Positions 47,559-58,869 of a stretch of 64,000 bases of DNA are shown here, piece after piece. Origin of the DNA: Krasilnikovozyma curviuscula (Eukaryota > Basidiomycota > Tremellomycetes > Cystofilobasidiales > Mrakiaceae); the NCBI GenBank assembly GCA_014825775.1, contig MVAQ01000065.1, positions 30,486 to 94,485 of the forward strand, written 5' to 3'. Numbering within the stretch: the stretch's first letter is position 1; each line of letters opens with the position of its first letter. The position numbers were made by a program, and so were the translations under genes. The notes beneath the pieces are model-generated. The model did not search any database. It was not told the origin of the DNA and worked only from the letters and a program-made list of their open reading frames with translations.

Positions 47559-50500
47559 CTAAGACGGCGTAAAGTCAACCCTCCTCTTCAGTATTTGCTG
47601 CAACTCTGCTCGATCAAGATCTTTCACGCCCAGCTCAGCCAGCGATGCTTCGTCTCCGTCAAAAGCGATCTGGATCGCTTTCGAGAACGACATTGGAGAC
47701 CCACCACTAGACGCGGAAGCACCTTCAATTGATGTTATTGGGGTTGTAGCATGAAGAGGCAACTGGAGGATTTTAGCGACGCCCCTAAGCTTCTTCCAGG
47801 GCATCTCTGGTCTTCTGACCTGCCCCACCTCCAGGACACCTTTAGCTTCTAAACCAACGGCACACGCTTCAACCCATGCTTCGACCTCGCTCGCAAACTC
47901 TTGAGCGCCGAGAGGAGAGAACTTGGACCATCCAAAGTAGACTTCTCGTTGTAGTAAATGGGTCGAGATGATACTTGTAATTTGGCGATAGAGGACTGTG
48001 AGTTCCGAAGACGGGAAGTTCTGAGAGAGGTACGATAGGTGCGATGAGAGAGTCGTTAGGGGCAGTAGAAGCGTTGGGGCAAGAGTGAAGGGTGTATTTT
48101 CGGATTCCGCCGAGGTCGCAGTTTCAGAATCCCAACGTCTGGAGAACAAAGCAAGCAGGTGATCAGTTTGCTGCAACTTTGAAGAGTCCTGTCAAGATTT
48201 AGTGACTCTACCTTTTGAGATGTGGCCTCAAGTCGAGTTCAACCTCCTGTGTAATGTGTTTGATAATCATCTCCTCTGCTCTCTGCATCGTGTTTGAGTA
48301 TTCCTTTGTGAGACTGTCAAAGATGAGTACATCGAGCGAGGCTGTGGTTGTAGAGGGCAGTGGAGGAAGGTATGGAGTTTTAGAAGCCTGAGCGCGTAAC
48401 TCATTATCTGATTGTATGTCAGACCACAATTGCACAAAGAACTACATCATATGGAGAAACGTAGAGATCAGAATTATCCCAGAAGTGACGCGAAGGTATT
48501 TAAGACTCACCAACTCCTCTTCCCACTTCTTCAACACATCCAGCACCCACTTGGCACTCAAGTAAGCCTTTACCAACCTTCCCAATCCAGTAGTACCATT
48601 CATCTTTTCTCTTTCTCTGAATGCCAGCCCATCTGCTGTTGTGTGTCCAGCGAGAGAACCAGGAACAGCCCGAGCGAACGACGATGATACACTCTCGAAA
48701 GCGTTTAGGGTCGACGTTATTCGTGAGGAGTAGAGGGAGAGGAGAGGAAGCTGTAGGGTAATAAGGAAAAGGAACCGATGGTTAAGAGAGGGAAGCGGAG
48801 CATATCGCTCTGTTTTTGTTTTGTTTTTGGAGAGTGAAGCAGGATGTTTCGAGTTTAGCGACATAGACCATAGTCGAAGGGCAAGCAATGACCAAGACTG
48901 ACCGGTAATACCCTCAATAAGCTCAACTAATCTCTTGGAGCTGACAGTTGGCCTAAACCTATCTTCTGTATTTGGCAACGCTGGATTGTACTCAAAGTTG
49001 TCGTCTCCATCAGCAAGGCCATTGCCCGCTCCATTGTCCTCTTCGTCGAGTTCTGAGGAAGTAAGGACTTGCCATGCGTTTGGAGACATCATGATGGTGC
49101 TGTACTGCGAGTCCAAAACTACCAATATCCGTTAGCATCAACCGCGGCGAGGTGCTTCCAAGTTGGAATCAGCTTACAGGTTTTCTCTCCCTCGAGCCAC
49201 TTATCGAACCATTCCTGCCTTCCCAGAATCTCTTCAGCTAGCCCATTCCATTTCTTTCCATTGTTGATAATATAGCCCTCCTCTCTAATGCGAGCGTCGA
49301 ACACGATTGTTTCGTAAATGGTATGAGCGAGCAGACTAGGATGAGGTAGTAAGACTGGGATTCGTGCCATAATTACAGAGAGTGGAAGTGGGAGGATGCT
49401 ATGTATGAATTCAGACTGTATTTGAGACATGTGAGTGAGCCATGAACAAAGCAGAGTGAAAGGAAATTTGAGAAGTACCATTGGGTCGGTGGAGGAGAAA
49501 CCACCTAGCTGCAGGAGAGGCCCAAACCACCTCGTCACCGTCCCACGTTGTTCATGGATAATGTTGAGGACGTGAGCGAAGACCCATTCAGGCTGTTTAC
49601 GAAACGGATGCGACAGGCGTTAGTTGAGGAAAGTAAGAAGCAAATGTGAACGAGAGCTCACTTTATCAACCCTATTCGTCGATCGTTCACCTTCAAAATG
49701 GTACCTGAACCTGTCACTAATAGGTTTGATCAGTGCAGCGATTGCATAGATGTGACCTCGGCTTCCAAAGGAACCTGCGTCCACGCTTTTGCCGAGAGTT
49801 TGCAGCTCCAGGAGTTCGAGGAAGCGTTTGTTGAATTGAGATATCTGATCTTTTGAAGGGACTGGTAGTGTTGGTGACGGTGGTAACGGCCATGAGATGT
49901 CTTCTGACGCTTTGACGAGGTCACTGGGAATGCCGCCATGCAAGTGTTAGAGAGACTAACACAAATCGATACAGAGAGACAAAACACCCACTCGGAGCCT
50001 CTCTTTATTAGACCATCCCAAGTTTTGTCTCTAATGTCCCTGACGAGAGCCGACAAGCCTAGAGACTTTAGTTCAGGTGCGAGCTCAAGCGCAGATTCGA
50101 TTTGTTGAATAGTTTGATGAAGAATGAGATAGGTTTCGAAGCTATCCTTAAGTGATATAGATGAGGAGAGAGCTGATAGAGTTTGTTCGCTGCAAAATGG
50201 CGAAAGGTGTCAAAATCAAAGGACATTTGTCTCTCGTCAACGTGAATGTGTGTTCGTACCTTAGTTCCAGAGCTCTTTCTACCACACCCAGGTATAGTCT
50301 AGCAAGCTTGTTCTCTTTTAACTTCTGATGACAATCCTCTAGCTCGCTAACCAGACTTTTGTTCGAGGACTCGTCCCTGAGAGTCTGGTAATCGTCCACG
50401 AGCTGGTGACGCTCGATTGAAAGGGAGGAGGAGAGGGAGAGGAAGGTTGTTGTTTTCTCCAACGAACTTCGAAGCAGTTGGGGCAATGCTGAAGTAGAGT

Positions 50501-50767
50501 CTTGGAGCTAGCGTAATGTCAGATTAGTATGCAGTCCATCACACACCTCGTGATTTCCATTCAGCGAAACCGCACCTTCGATTCGACCTCCTTCAACTCA
50601 TTTTCGACCCGTTTCTTTTCGGACTGGAGCTTCCCTGATTCACCTAAGGACTTGAAAGTAGGGAATGAAGTGTTGAGGTAGATGTCGGCCTGCTGTTCAG
50701 ATCTCTCTGCGAGAGAAGGGGGCGCTAAAAGCGCTGGAATCGCGTCTGCTGTCTCGAACGAAGTCAT
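47559..50767 (-). CDS. TIP20: RINT1/Tip20 subunit of the Dsl1/NRZ tethering complex
   Basis: Tethering factor at the ER for Golgi-derived COPI vesicles. The ATG at 50767 begins MTSFETADAIPALLAPPSLA. A coiled coil follows (SEKKRVENELKEVESK, ERHQLVDDYQTLRDESSNK, LSELEDCHQKLKENKLARLY-like heptads). The C-terminal RINT1/TIP20 domain contains RFRYHFEGERSTNRVDKPEW and VFAHVLNIIHEQRG, the hallmark of the family. It continues with LLPHPSLLAHTIYETIVFDA, RQEWFDKWLEGEKTFLDSQY, KRLVELIEGITDRFLFL, and REVYFGWSKFSPLGAQEFAS. It ends ELQQILKRRVDFTPS. About ten exons. Size fits RINT1 better than the shorter yeast Tip20. Confidence 0.92.
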
Positions 50768-50986
50768 CCCAGCTACCAGATTGGTCTCCTATCCTATCGA
50801 GATTTACTCATTTCTGTTCAGCGTTCGAGAAAGTGATGTGGGTTGCCGTTCTCTTCGCAATTCGCTGGCCTCCATTGCTCTGCGGATTGATCTGTGGGCT
50901 TTGGTGGCGAGAGTCCAAAATTCTCAGCCGAGGACGTTGTCGAGTGAGGTCGAACCAACTCCAGCTCGACCCTCACACACTCCAAG
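50768..50986. promoter_or_regulatory. Compact divergent promoter, RINT1/ZCCHC9
   Basis: Only 219 bp separate the divergent start codons of RINT1/TIP20 and the ZCCHC9-like gene, so both promoters and 5' UTRs must share it. No TATA box seen. Confidence 0.6.
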
Positions 50987-52333
50987 ATGACTCGATTTAC
51001 TTCCATTGGTATCAAGAAAAAGAAGTACCATGCTTCAGCAGCTGAGGAAGCAGCTATCCAGGCCAACAACGAGGAATCCCTCGCCAAAGCGTCAGCCCCA
51101 GTTGAGCCAACCGCATCCACATCTGAAGCTCCAGCTGTTTTACAAAGGAAGAAGCAGAGAAGAGGTACAAGAGGAAGTAAAGACAAGAAGAGTAGAAAGT
51201 CAGGAGACGAAGGCGCTATCGAAGGACCTGTGGAACCTGATCAACCCTCAACAGCCTCGACGTCTAGTCAGCAGCATCCCACCGTCTCTGTCGCGGAAGC
51301 GCTTGCTGAAGCTGAATCTTCGAGAGCTCTTTTGGCTGGAAGGAAGACCATGGCAGGTCGTGACGCGCCCAAACCAGGTGAGAGCCCCGCGGATCATCAA
51401 AAGCGAATGGAAGTGGCCGCTGCTCTCAAGAGGGAGAAGAACAGGGAAAGAAGGAAGAAAGGTTGGTACTTTGGTCATGAATCCCCTTTGTCTTTCTGTC
51501 ATCGCTAATGCTATGGCGCTGATTATTCAGATGAAGCCGCTCGACTTGTTGCGTCAGAACAGCGTCGTCTCAGTCGAATCGCAGAGAGAGACAGGAACAC
51601 GACCTGTTATGCGTGTCGGGAGCAGGGACACAGTGCGCGAGACTGCCCTCGTGAATTGAAGGCTAGGCAGGATGAGTCGCTGCTGGAGAATGGTGGAGAA
51701 AAGCCGAAAAACAAGTCAGGTGTTGACATCAGGTTGACTGGAAGTGATACTGTCTCAATCTGTTATCGGTAAGAAGATTTATCGTATCTCTGTTGTTTCG
51801 TATGTTATGGCTAACATTCTGATGTCTATGTAGTTGCGGTTCTTCATCTCATTCTCTCAGCAGGTGTCCTGTCGTTGTCAATCACAAAAATCCGATGCCT
51901 TACGCCTCGTGCTTCGTCTGCTTGGAGAAGGGTCACCTGGCATCGAAATGCCCTCAGAACACGGACAGAGGTGCTTATCCAAATGGCGGTGGTGGATGCA
52001 AGTTTTGTGGTGGAAAGGACCATCTCATCAAGGACTGCAATGTCAGGAAAGATGGTGAGTGCAATCAACGCGGTCACCTCCACCATATAACCACGTTTAC
52101 CAATAACATTTCTCTTAGCCCACGCTCTTGAAACCACTCTCTTGGAACCTTCTTCTGAGCCAACGCGAGCTTTGGGTGCCGATGAAGATGACTTCCACCA
52201 ACTGAAACGAAAATCTCACCATTTCGACAAGGAAGAGAAGTTCGAGAAGGGGGTAGCTGGCAGGCCCACGGTCAGACGAAGGATCGAGGAGAAAGCAGCT
52301 GCTGTCCCGAAAAAGAAAGTAGTCGCTTTCTGA
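50987..52333 (+). CDS. Four-zinc-knuckle (CCHC) protein, ZCCHC9 homologue
   Basis: Nucleolar/nuclear RNA-binding protein. The N-terminal half is low complexity with a basic patch (RKKQRRGTRGSKDKKSRK), then RMEVAAALKREKNRERRKK. Four CCHC knuckles follow: CYACREQGHSARDC, then CYRCGSSSHSLSRC (joined across an intron), CFVCLEKGHLASKC, and CKFCGGKDHLIKDC. The order and spacing, with GGCKFCGGKDHL as the last finger, match ZCCHC9 (animals, S. pombe) more than the five-knuckle Air1/Air2 or the seven-knuckle CNBP type. The C-terminus is acidic then basic (PVRRRIEEKAAAVPKKKV-like), ending VVAF. Introns fall between fingers. Confidence 0.88.
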
Positions 52334-53195
52334 GTGCAAATAGTTTTATTGCTTTGTATTCAATTGTTTGTTTTGCTCCTTACTGCTTGCGGCGATCTTT
52401 CGCGCAGGCGCGCACCTCGAGACATTGGGATGAGAGACTTGCTGATTCTCTGTGCCACTTCCAGCAAGGATCATCCCATGTCCACCGGTCAATGTGCCCC
52501 CCTTGATACCCATAACGACCCTCGAAAGCGTGCCGGCTGGCCGACGACGACGAAACGCCTTCGCAAAAGGAAGTCGCCACCACTTACGTCGCGCGGGGAG
52601 ACGCCCAAATGTTTCTGATTTCTCCCGTCGTCGAGCAATCTGCAGTCCGAGGGGGGATCAAACAGAGACCTGGTCTAAAAAAATTAGGACGCTCTTGGCT
52701 GTTTTACTATGGGACTCGCTCAATTACGCAAAAAACCTGCTCGATACAGCCCTCTTTCCCCGTCGAATCCTTGGTAGCGAAAGTCTTGCTCTCCTCATCT
52801 GCCGGACGACCTCGTTTTGGGCTGGAGCAAGTGTGTCACCAAGACTCTGTGCCCGTACAGGGGTCAAAGTGAGATCTTGTTGCATCCTTGGACGATCTCA
52901 TTGCCATATGAAGCGTTAAATGGGTACTCCCTCGACGATGGGGTTTTTTTCCTCTCTTATAAAGACACATGCTGAAAGTCGACCTCCCTTTTTCCTAACT
53001 TCCAACAAGTTTCCTTCGTCGTTTCATTCCCAGTTTTGGGAACGTTCTTTTCTTCCCTCTCATTTTTTAAAAAGTTGCTCTGAGCACTAGTCACTCGTTT
53101 ACATCTCTTTTCACCTGTCCTCCCAAGGACATCTTATTACCTCGCCCCCGTCCCCACCCTCTTCTTCTCATCCGTTGATATTACCTTGACTCAAC
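52334..53195. other. Promoter region of the CPL1-like gene
   Basis: 860 bp between plus-strand genes. Contains a TATA element near 52960, long CT-rich runs at 52990-53160, and overlapping meaningless frames at 52334-52919. Confidence 0.5.
52958..52963 (+). promoter_or_regulatory. TATA box
   Basis: TATAAA preceded by a T7/CT run and followed by about 230 bp of CT-rich leader before the ATG at 53196. The arrangement resembles strongly expressed fungal promoters for secreted proteins. Confidence 0.5.
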
Positions 53196-56109
53196 ATGAA
53201 GGCCACTGGACTCTATGCTGCATCCCTGGTCACTCTTCTAGCGACATCATCTTTCGCCACCGAAGAAAACAACACTGTCGACGTCGAACGCAGAGAAATT
53301 AGCGACAAGGCCCTCGAGGACAGGACTTTTAGTTGGTTGAGCGGAATCCTTTCTAGCGGGTACTCCTCTTCCGGCTCTTCTTCTAGCGGTCTCAGCTCCA
53401 TTGAACAGCTCTGGCAAAACTTGTTGGGTGGCACTAATTACAACGGCAACTCGCTATCCAGCATTTGGGGCTTGAACTCGAGAGACAACGATCTCGACTG
53501 CTCTAGTGGAAGAGGTATCAGATTCGACCTTGGATCGAGCGACAAATGCAGTAAAACTGTCGGTGGTTCTGGTTTCTGGTGGGGCGACAAAGTGTGTTCC
53601 ATCTTCACCATTCTATTTGTACTTCCACCGCTAATGGGTACTTGAAACCTTGTAGTCAGTCTGTCTTGCGTCTGGAGTTGGCTCTTCCAAGAGCTGCCCC
53701 AGTGGCCTCTCTTGCCCAGATGATGACAACTGGGTTTACTACAACCGAAACAGGTAAGCCGCAATGTTTTGTTTCTGCAGAGTCGCTTCAGTGTCGCTTC
53801 GCATCGCTGACTGTGTATCATTCGGGATCTTTCAGTGATGCTTACTGTGTTCCAAGAACTTCTGATGCTGCTTCCTACGGCGATGCTACCACTTGTAAAA
53901 CTCAGGGCCACTACTGGAGTTGCGGATCGGCTGGAAAGCAGGTCTGCAAGCCCATCACCATCGGAGGCGCTTCCAAGGACACTGACTGCAAAGAGACCAA
54001 TTCCTTCTTCTGGGACCACAAGGATACTTGCTGTAACAGTAAGACCACTGGTGGTACCTGCCCTTCAGGCAAGAGTTGCCCTGACAACTGGTAAGTCACA
54101 ATGTTCGTTTTTGGCTTGCTCGTCAACGACGACTTACACCCACCTTCTCCACTGAATACAAAAGGATATGGGATCCTCTCCACCTTTTCTGTACTCCAAA
54201 GACTAAGACTGATAGCACCAACACCGGATGTTCCACTCTCGGTCACTTCTTCAGTTCCGGAGACACTTGCTGCAAAGGTGTCACCGTTGGTGGGGCTACG
54301 TCTTCTGACAAGTGCACTGATGACAATTCTGTCTGGTGGAAAGCTAAAAATACCTGCTGCAACAGTAAGACGAAACCTGGTACTCCTCCAACTGGAAAGA
54401 GCTGCCCAACCAACTGGTGAGTGCTGCTGCTACATCTCGTAGTCACCTGTACCTGAGTATCTGAGCTCACTCCTGTCGTTCATTTATTCCGATCTCAGGA
54501 TCTGGGATCCTTTGAACCTGTTTTGCTCTCCAACTACCTCAGACGAGGGTAAGCGTGATACTCCAACCTGCACCGTCTCTGGAGTAAGTCCTTCAATCTC
54601 AACCTAGACAACGGGCTAGCATCTGACTTTTCTCCACGTTATCCCTCCACAGCATTCGTGGGACTCTTTGAACTTCTGTTGCACTGGATCCAGTTCTCCA
54701 AGCAATGGAAAATGTACCAACGGGCTCTTCCTATTCGGCCTCGTCAACATTTGTCTTCCTGACAACTTCAACGACGGAACCAGTAACAAGTGCCCTTCTC
54801 ACTTGTCGTGCCCCTCTGGTTGGAACTACTCTTCCAAGTACGGTTACTGCGTCCCTTCGAACTCCGACTGCCAAAAATCTCCAACCTGCTCGACCTCAGG
54901 CCACTCCTGGTTCCCAGGCTACAAGTTCTGTACCACTCCTTCTTTCCCAGGTACAGATGTCGACTGCAAAGCCACCGGCTTACATTTCCACTGGAACTCG
55001 ACCTGTAACTTGAACAACTACAACCCTGGAACTTCCTGCCCAGATACCGACAAGTCCTGCCCACAGAGTGAGAGGAGTTGTCTTAACATCTCACTAAATG
55101 CTAGTGACTGATTGTCGCTCTTCTTTCTTTAGATTGGTACTGGTCAACCACATCTAACACATGTGTTCCAACTGCCAGTAATTGCGCTCCAGCTCCTTCT
55201 GCCTGTTCGAACAGCGGTGTAAGTATCTGTGTTTTGCTTACCGTGACATCTGCACATTGGTCTAATATTCTCCTTCCTTCCGCTATAGCACTCTTGGGAT
55301 TGGGATTGGCTCTTCTGTCACGATGTTATTATCCCACCAAACAACGGAAAGTGTTCAAAGAACCAATGGCTGTGGTCTTTCAAGAACCAATGTGTCTCCA
55401 ACAGCTGCCCTGATCCAAAGACCACCTGCCCAACTGGAACCTCCTGCCCAGTCGGATGGTACTACCATGCCACTAAGAAGTACTGTTACCCAAGTTACCC
55501 GGGCTGCTCAACTCCAATTCCTCAATGTCAGAACACTCACCACTGGTGGGGCTCCAAGGACTGCTTCTGTTCTCCAAACGGTGCATCCCAACACGTCAAG
55601 AAGAGGAAGCGTGCTAGAGGAAATGTTCTCTCCACTCGCCCACTTGGAACGGTCGACAGTGCCAGATGCCCTGACAAGCTCACCGCCTGTCCAGTTGCTG
55701 ACAGCCTAGAAGGTGGTTCCGCTTACGAGTGGTAAGTAGTTAATTATTCTTCTATACCCTGTTTAATTATACTGACCCTTACCGCATTATTCAGCATTGA
55801 TCCACACACTGAACTCGAATCCTGCGGTGGTTGTGCTACTCTGGGTACAGGTGTAGACTGCACTGCCATCCCAGGTAGTCGTTCCGTCAGTTGTGAACTC
55901 GGTGTCTGCCAAGTCTACACGTGCTCTCCAGGTGAGCCTTTTCCAATAATGAATTCCATTGTGAAGTCACTGTTTTCTGACCCGTATTTCCTCTTTCCCT
56001 TCCAGGATACGTTCCAAGCATCGACGGACAGAAGTGTGTCCGAAGTAAAGCTTCCCTCTTGCAATCTCAGCACAAAAAAGCTCTCCGTGCTAAAGTTCAC
56101 AGTTTCTAA
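53196..56109 (+). CDS. Secreted cysteine-rich repeat protein, CPL1-like end
   Basis: Predicted secreted or wall-associated protein. Signal peptide MKATGLYAASLVTLLATSSF. A short S/G-rich stretch follows (SSGYSSSGSSSSGLSS). Then come several ~80-residue Cys/Trp-rich modules with the pattern CxTxGHxW...C...W...C...TCPSGKSCPDNW. Examples are KTTGGTCPSGKSCPDNW, KPGTPPTGKSCPTNW, IWDPLHLFCTPKT, IWDPLNLFCSPTT and SGHSWDSLNFCC. A polybasic site KKRKR lies at 55598-55612. The C-terminal domain, DKLTACPVADSLEGGSAYEC, LESCGGCATLG, GVDCTAIPGSRSVSCELGVC and VYTCSPGYVPSIDGQKCV, matches the CPL1-like domain of Cryptococcus CPL1. About ten exons, stop TAA at 56107-56109. Function of the modules unknown. Adhesion or wall binding is a guess. 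Confidence 0.85.
53836..54416 (+). repeat. Tandem exon duplication in the CPL1-like gene
   Basis: Two consecutive exons, 53836-54090 (255 nt) and 54165-54416 (252 nt), encode homologous modules. Both end in SCP-x-NW and both are bounded on each side by phase-2 introns. Later modules in the same gene are more diverged. Confidence 0.75.
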
Positions 56110-56533
56110 ACGTTGATGCTTTGCTATGAGGTTTTTTTTCTGCTCCTCCTTGTCGCTATATCCTGCTTCTCCTTTCCCTCTACCACATCTATAGATCTTG
56201 TTTGTTAGTTTTTTTTTCCTGTTGCCGGCGCACTCAGATTTTCTTCGCTCTTGTTTTCTTACTTGCTATATTCGTTTTACTTTAAGGGATCTCAGAAATC
56301 ATTCTTTCGAAAGAAATGTCTTGAAAAGTTGGTGAAACCCTGGAGTTGCAGTTTGCTGCCACCATTCCAGTTGTGTAGTCACAGCTTACTCATTGTGGTT
56401 CAGTACCAGGTCGCAAGGGTAGAGAGAGGGAGTTTGTGACATTCGACAGGACACGCGGCGCAACAAGCAACGCGCTTGATTTTTACAGTTGCAATATAAT
56501 ATGGCTTGAACACAGTGTTTAGGGCATTGTTCG
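56110..56533. other. 3' flank of the CPL1-like gene
   Basis: 420 bp with T-rich stretches. One short plus frame (56251-56439) without similarity. Nothing else seen. Confidence 0.5.
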
Positions 56534-56638
56534 GCGCGTGTGGTGTAGTGGTATCACACTTGCTTCGGGTATTTTACGAATTTACCAGCGTTTAATAACG
56601 TTTGCAAGGGGTCCCTAGTTCGATCCCAGGCTCGCGCC
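56534..56638 (+). tRNA. tRNA-Pro (CGG), with intron
   Basis: D-arm GTGTAGTGGTATCAC. Anticodon stem CTTGC/GCAAG around loop TTCGGG-T, so the anticodon is CGG at 56566-56568. A 33-nt intron (56570-56602) sits at the canonical place. T-arm is CCTAG-TTCGATC-CCAGG. Acceptor is GCGCGTG/CTCGCGC with discriminator C. The acceptor has one T-T mismatch (pair 6-67) and the T-stem one A-C mismatch. The rest folds well. A T-run lies at 56641-56645. Confidence 0.8.
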
Positions 56639-57083
56639 CAGTTTTTGCCAGCCATTTGTTTTGGGGTTTCACTTTTTTTTTAAACCAGCAACTCTTACTG
56701 CTCTATTCTATGTCTCTTTGTGGTACTGTTTGCCTCTGTTAGTATTTTTCCAGGTAAGAACAGTCACGAAGGAGTCGCAAATCTACTAATTCCAAGAAGG
56801 AGTATGGAGAGCATTTGTGCAACTCAAAGTGTAGACAGAACTCTTTGGTCAACGTAACAGACGGATGGCTAGATAACAGGAGATGGGCTCAAAGAGGATG
56901 CAATCATGCATCCAAGCCCGGGGCGTACCTCCCATCGTCACTTTTTCCATCCCCTTGCCAATTGCTCTTGCTCCGCTGCAGCGCTTGTAAGTTTCCCATC
57001 TGATTGATAGATCCAACTCAACAGAATTGACAAGTTGTCGTTAAGATTCGTCCTAGACAGCTGTCCTTTCCCCCAAGCGTTCG
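56639..57083. other. Intergenic, tRNA-Pro to XRCC4-like gene
   Basis: 445 bp. The plus frame at 56815-57003 has no similarity. It includes the Pol III terminator-like T-runs and the 3' flank of the minus gene. Confidence 0.45.
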
Positions 57084-58606
57084 TCATTCAGTCTCCGTAT
57101 CACTATCAAGGAACTCCTGATCTCTTTTTGGGGCCGCCTTGGTAGTTAAAGAGGCTAGTGGGTTTGAAGGCTTGGTTAATATTGTGGTAAAGAGCCAAGA
57201 CAAACAAGACTCTTTACCTCCCGTCGTCGCTTGAAGAGCTGGGCCTGACATCAACAGCAACACTTATCAGCGAAAGTATTGTTATTACTAAACAGGACAG
57301 CCCGGACGTACCCGTAGATTTTCCATTCTCGACATTCTTGGACAGCTCAGGTTTTGGAGGAGGTGGAACATCACCGCCGTCATCCGTGCTTGAATCGTCG
57401 ATAAATTGCGATCGAGGAGCTCGTTTCTGTGAGGAGGAAGAAGCGGATATTTTTCCAAGAAGAGTTCTGGCAGGATGATTTGGGTTGGATACTGAAGTTG
57501 TCGATTTTGATTTAGATTGAGAATGACAGGGGCCAAGAAGATTTGGGTGCGCAGAAGCGTTTAGAGATAGAATATAAACTATTAACTCATAACTCCAATG
57601 ACCAACAGACGGAAAAAGGAAAAGATAATCACCATCCTCGTCACTACTGCTATCCTCTAAGAAACCGCCATCGTTATCCTTCCTCCTTTTCTGCTGAGGA
57701 TTCATAACGTCCATTTGCGCCACCCGTTTGCGGTTTTCTTTGGTCTCAATGGATGCTGGTGGGCGTTTATCTGCTGATTCTTCTTTTAAACGTTTGATTT
57801 CCGCCCGAAGGCTGAGAACTGGATAGATGGCAAGGGGATGATTAAGTCATCGCTGACTATGAGATGTTACAACTACCACCGTCGCGACTTACTTTCGGCT
57901 CTGTCTTTGGAATTGGAGCGGACGCTCATTGGCTTGCTTTCGACCAACTGTGAAAGGAGTAATAGAATTAGAGGCTATGCATAAACTAGCGCTCGACGAA
58001 TGATGCGAAATCAGAACGTACCTGCCTGACTATAATTCCCAAAAGATTTTCTTTTGGATCAATATGAGAGAATGTGTTCAGGGGTAGCTCTAATTGCTGT
58101 TCTGAACCGACGACAAGCTGATTTTTGTTTCAAGTGCAGCGGTCGGTAAGAGGCACATTCGTATATAGCTCAAGGGCCAAACTTACAGAAACGCCACCTG
58201 AGACGAACTGCAGGTTCAGCATACCAGCTTGGAAGGAGTCAGTGATATGTTGAATTCTGGAAGAAACGAAGCATGAGTGGTGCTTATGTCCAGTCGCAGG
58301 CAAACTGAACCCTCCTTACAGGTCTTCTGTCGTATTGAAACCCGTCAAGCACTAAGGAATACCAACTTGTGAGGAAAGTCTCTCTAGATCAGTTCGCCTG
58401 AAACTCACTGGGCTCGCGATTCCGATTTCACCCTTCCAGTAATCGACTGACTTTCCATTGTCCGCTATTCCTACCAACATGATTTCCCAGCTGTACCCAC
58501 CCTCACAGCCTCTTGACCTGGCAACATAGTAACTAGCTTCTTTATCGCTGGGAGACAAGAATATGTTTTGAATCTGGTTGGGCAGGGAACTGAAGGAAAA
58601 GGTCAT
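57084..58606 (-). CDS. XRCC4-like DNA-repair protein (tentative)
   Basis: Seven exons join in frame to 325 residues, close to human XRCC4 (336). Head domain: MTFSFSSLPNQIQNIFL, YYVARSRGCEGGYSWEIMLV, then GIADNGKSVDYWKGEI, LTGFNTTEDLIQHITDSFQ, LNLQFVSGGVSLVVGSEQQL and PLNTFSHIDPKENLLGIIVR. The strands and the final helix parallel the XRCC4 head. A short coiled coil follows (RAEILSLRAEIKRLKEES), then a KR-rich NLS-like patch (NPQQKRRKDNDG). The tail has three acidic Ser/Thr motifs: FLEDSSSDED, FIDDSSTDDG and the terminal FLDSDTETE. Stop TGA at 57084 is reached through a last exon starting PALQATTGG. By family it would partner DNA ligase IV in end joining. The assignment rests on architecture, not on an alignment. 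PAXX/XLF or another coiled-coil protein are alternatives. Confidence 0.6.
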
Positions 58607-58869
58607 GATGCTGCTGAGTTCTCTTGATCCTTTAGGGCAGAGAATCCTTCTCAATCACCCGTCACTATTCAGCTGAGAAATTCGTAGGCCCATCCATACA
58701 TTCCTGGAGAACTTTCGAATTTAAGGGAAATGTCGTTCAAATGAGGGTGAATCTGACGCAGTCAAGTCTTGCGACCTTTCCCTGGACGCTGAAGACGCCA
58801 GCTTAAACCAATTAATACTTTCAAAATGGCCAGCACTGCTTTATGAGCAGAGCATCAGAACCGATACGT
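58607..58869. promoter_or_regulatory. Compact divergent promoter, XRCC4-like/BTN1
   Basis: 263 bp between two divergent ATGs. No TATA box evident. Shared regulatory region by geometry. Confidence 0.55.

Noticed and set aside
52334..52919. Frames of 87-155 codons before the CPL1-like gene
   Set aside because: Overlap in several frames and show no similarity; treated as promoter DNA.
57214..57250. Stop at 57214 for the XRCC4-like gene
   Set aside because: That stop lies in an unspliced reading. A GTACGT donor and GTCAG acceptor move the frame to a longer acidic end at 57084.
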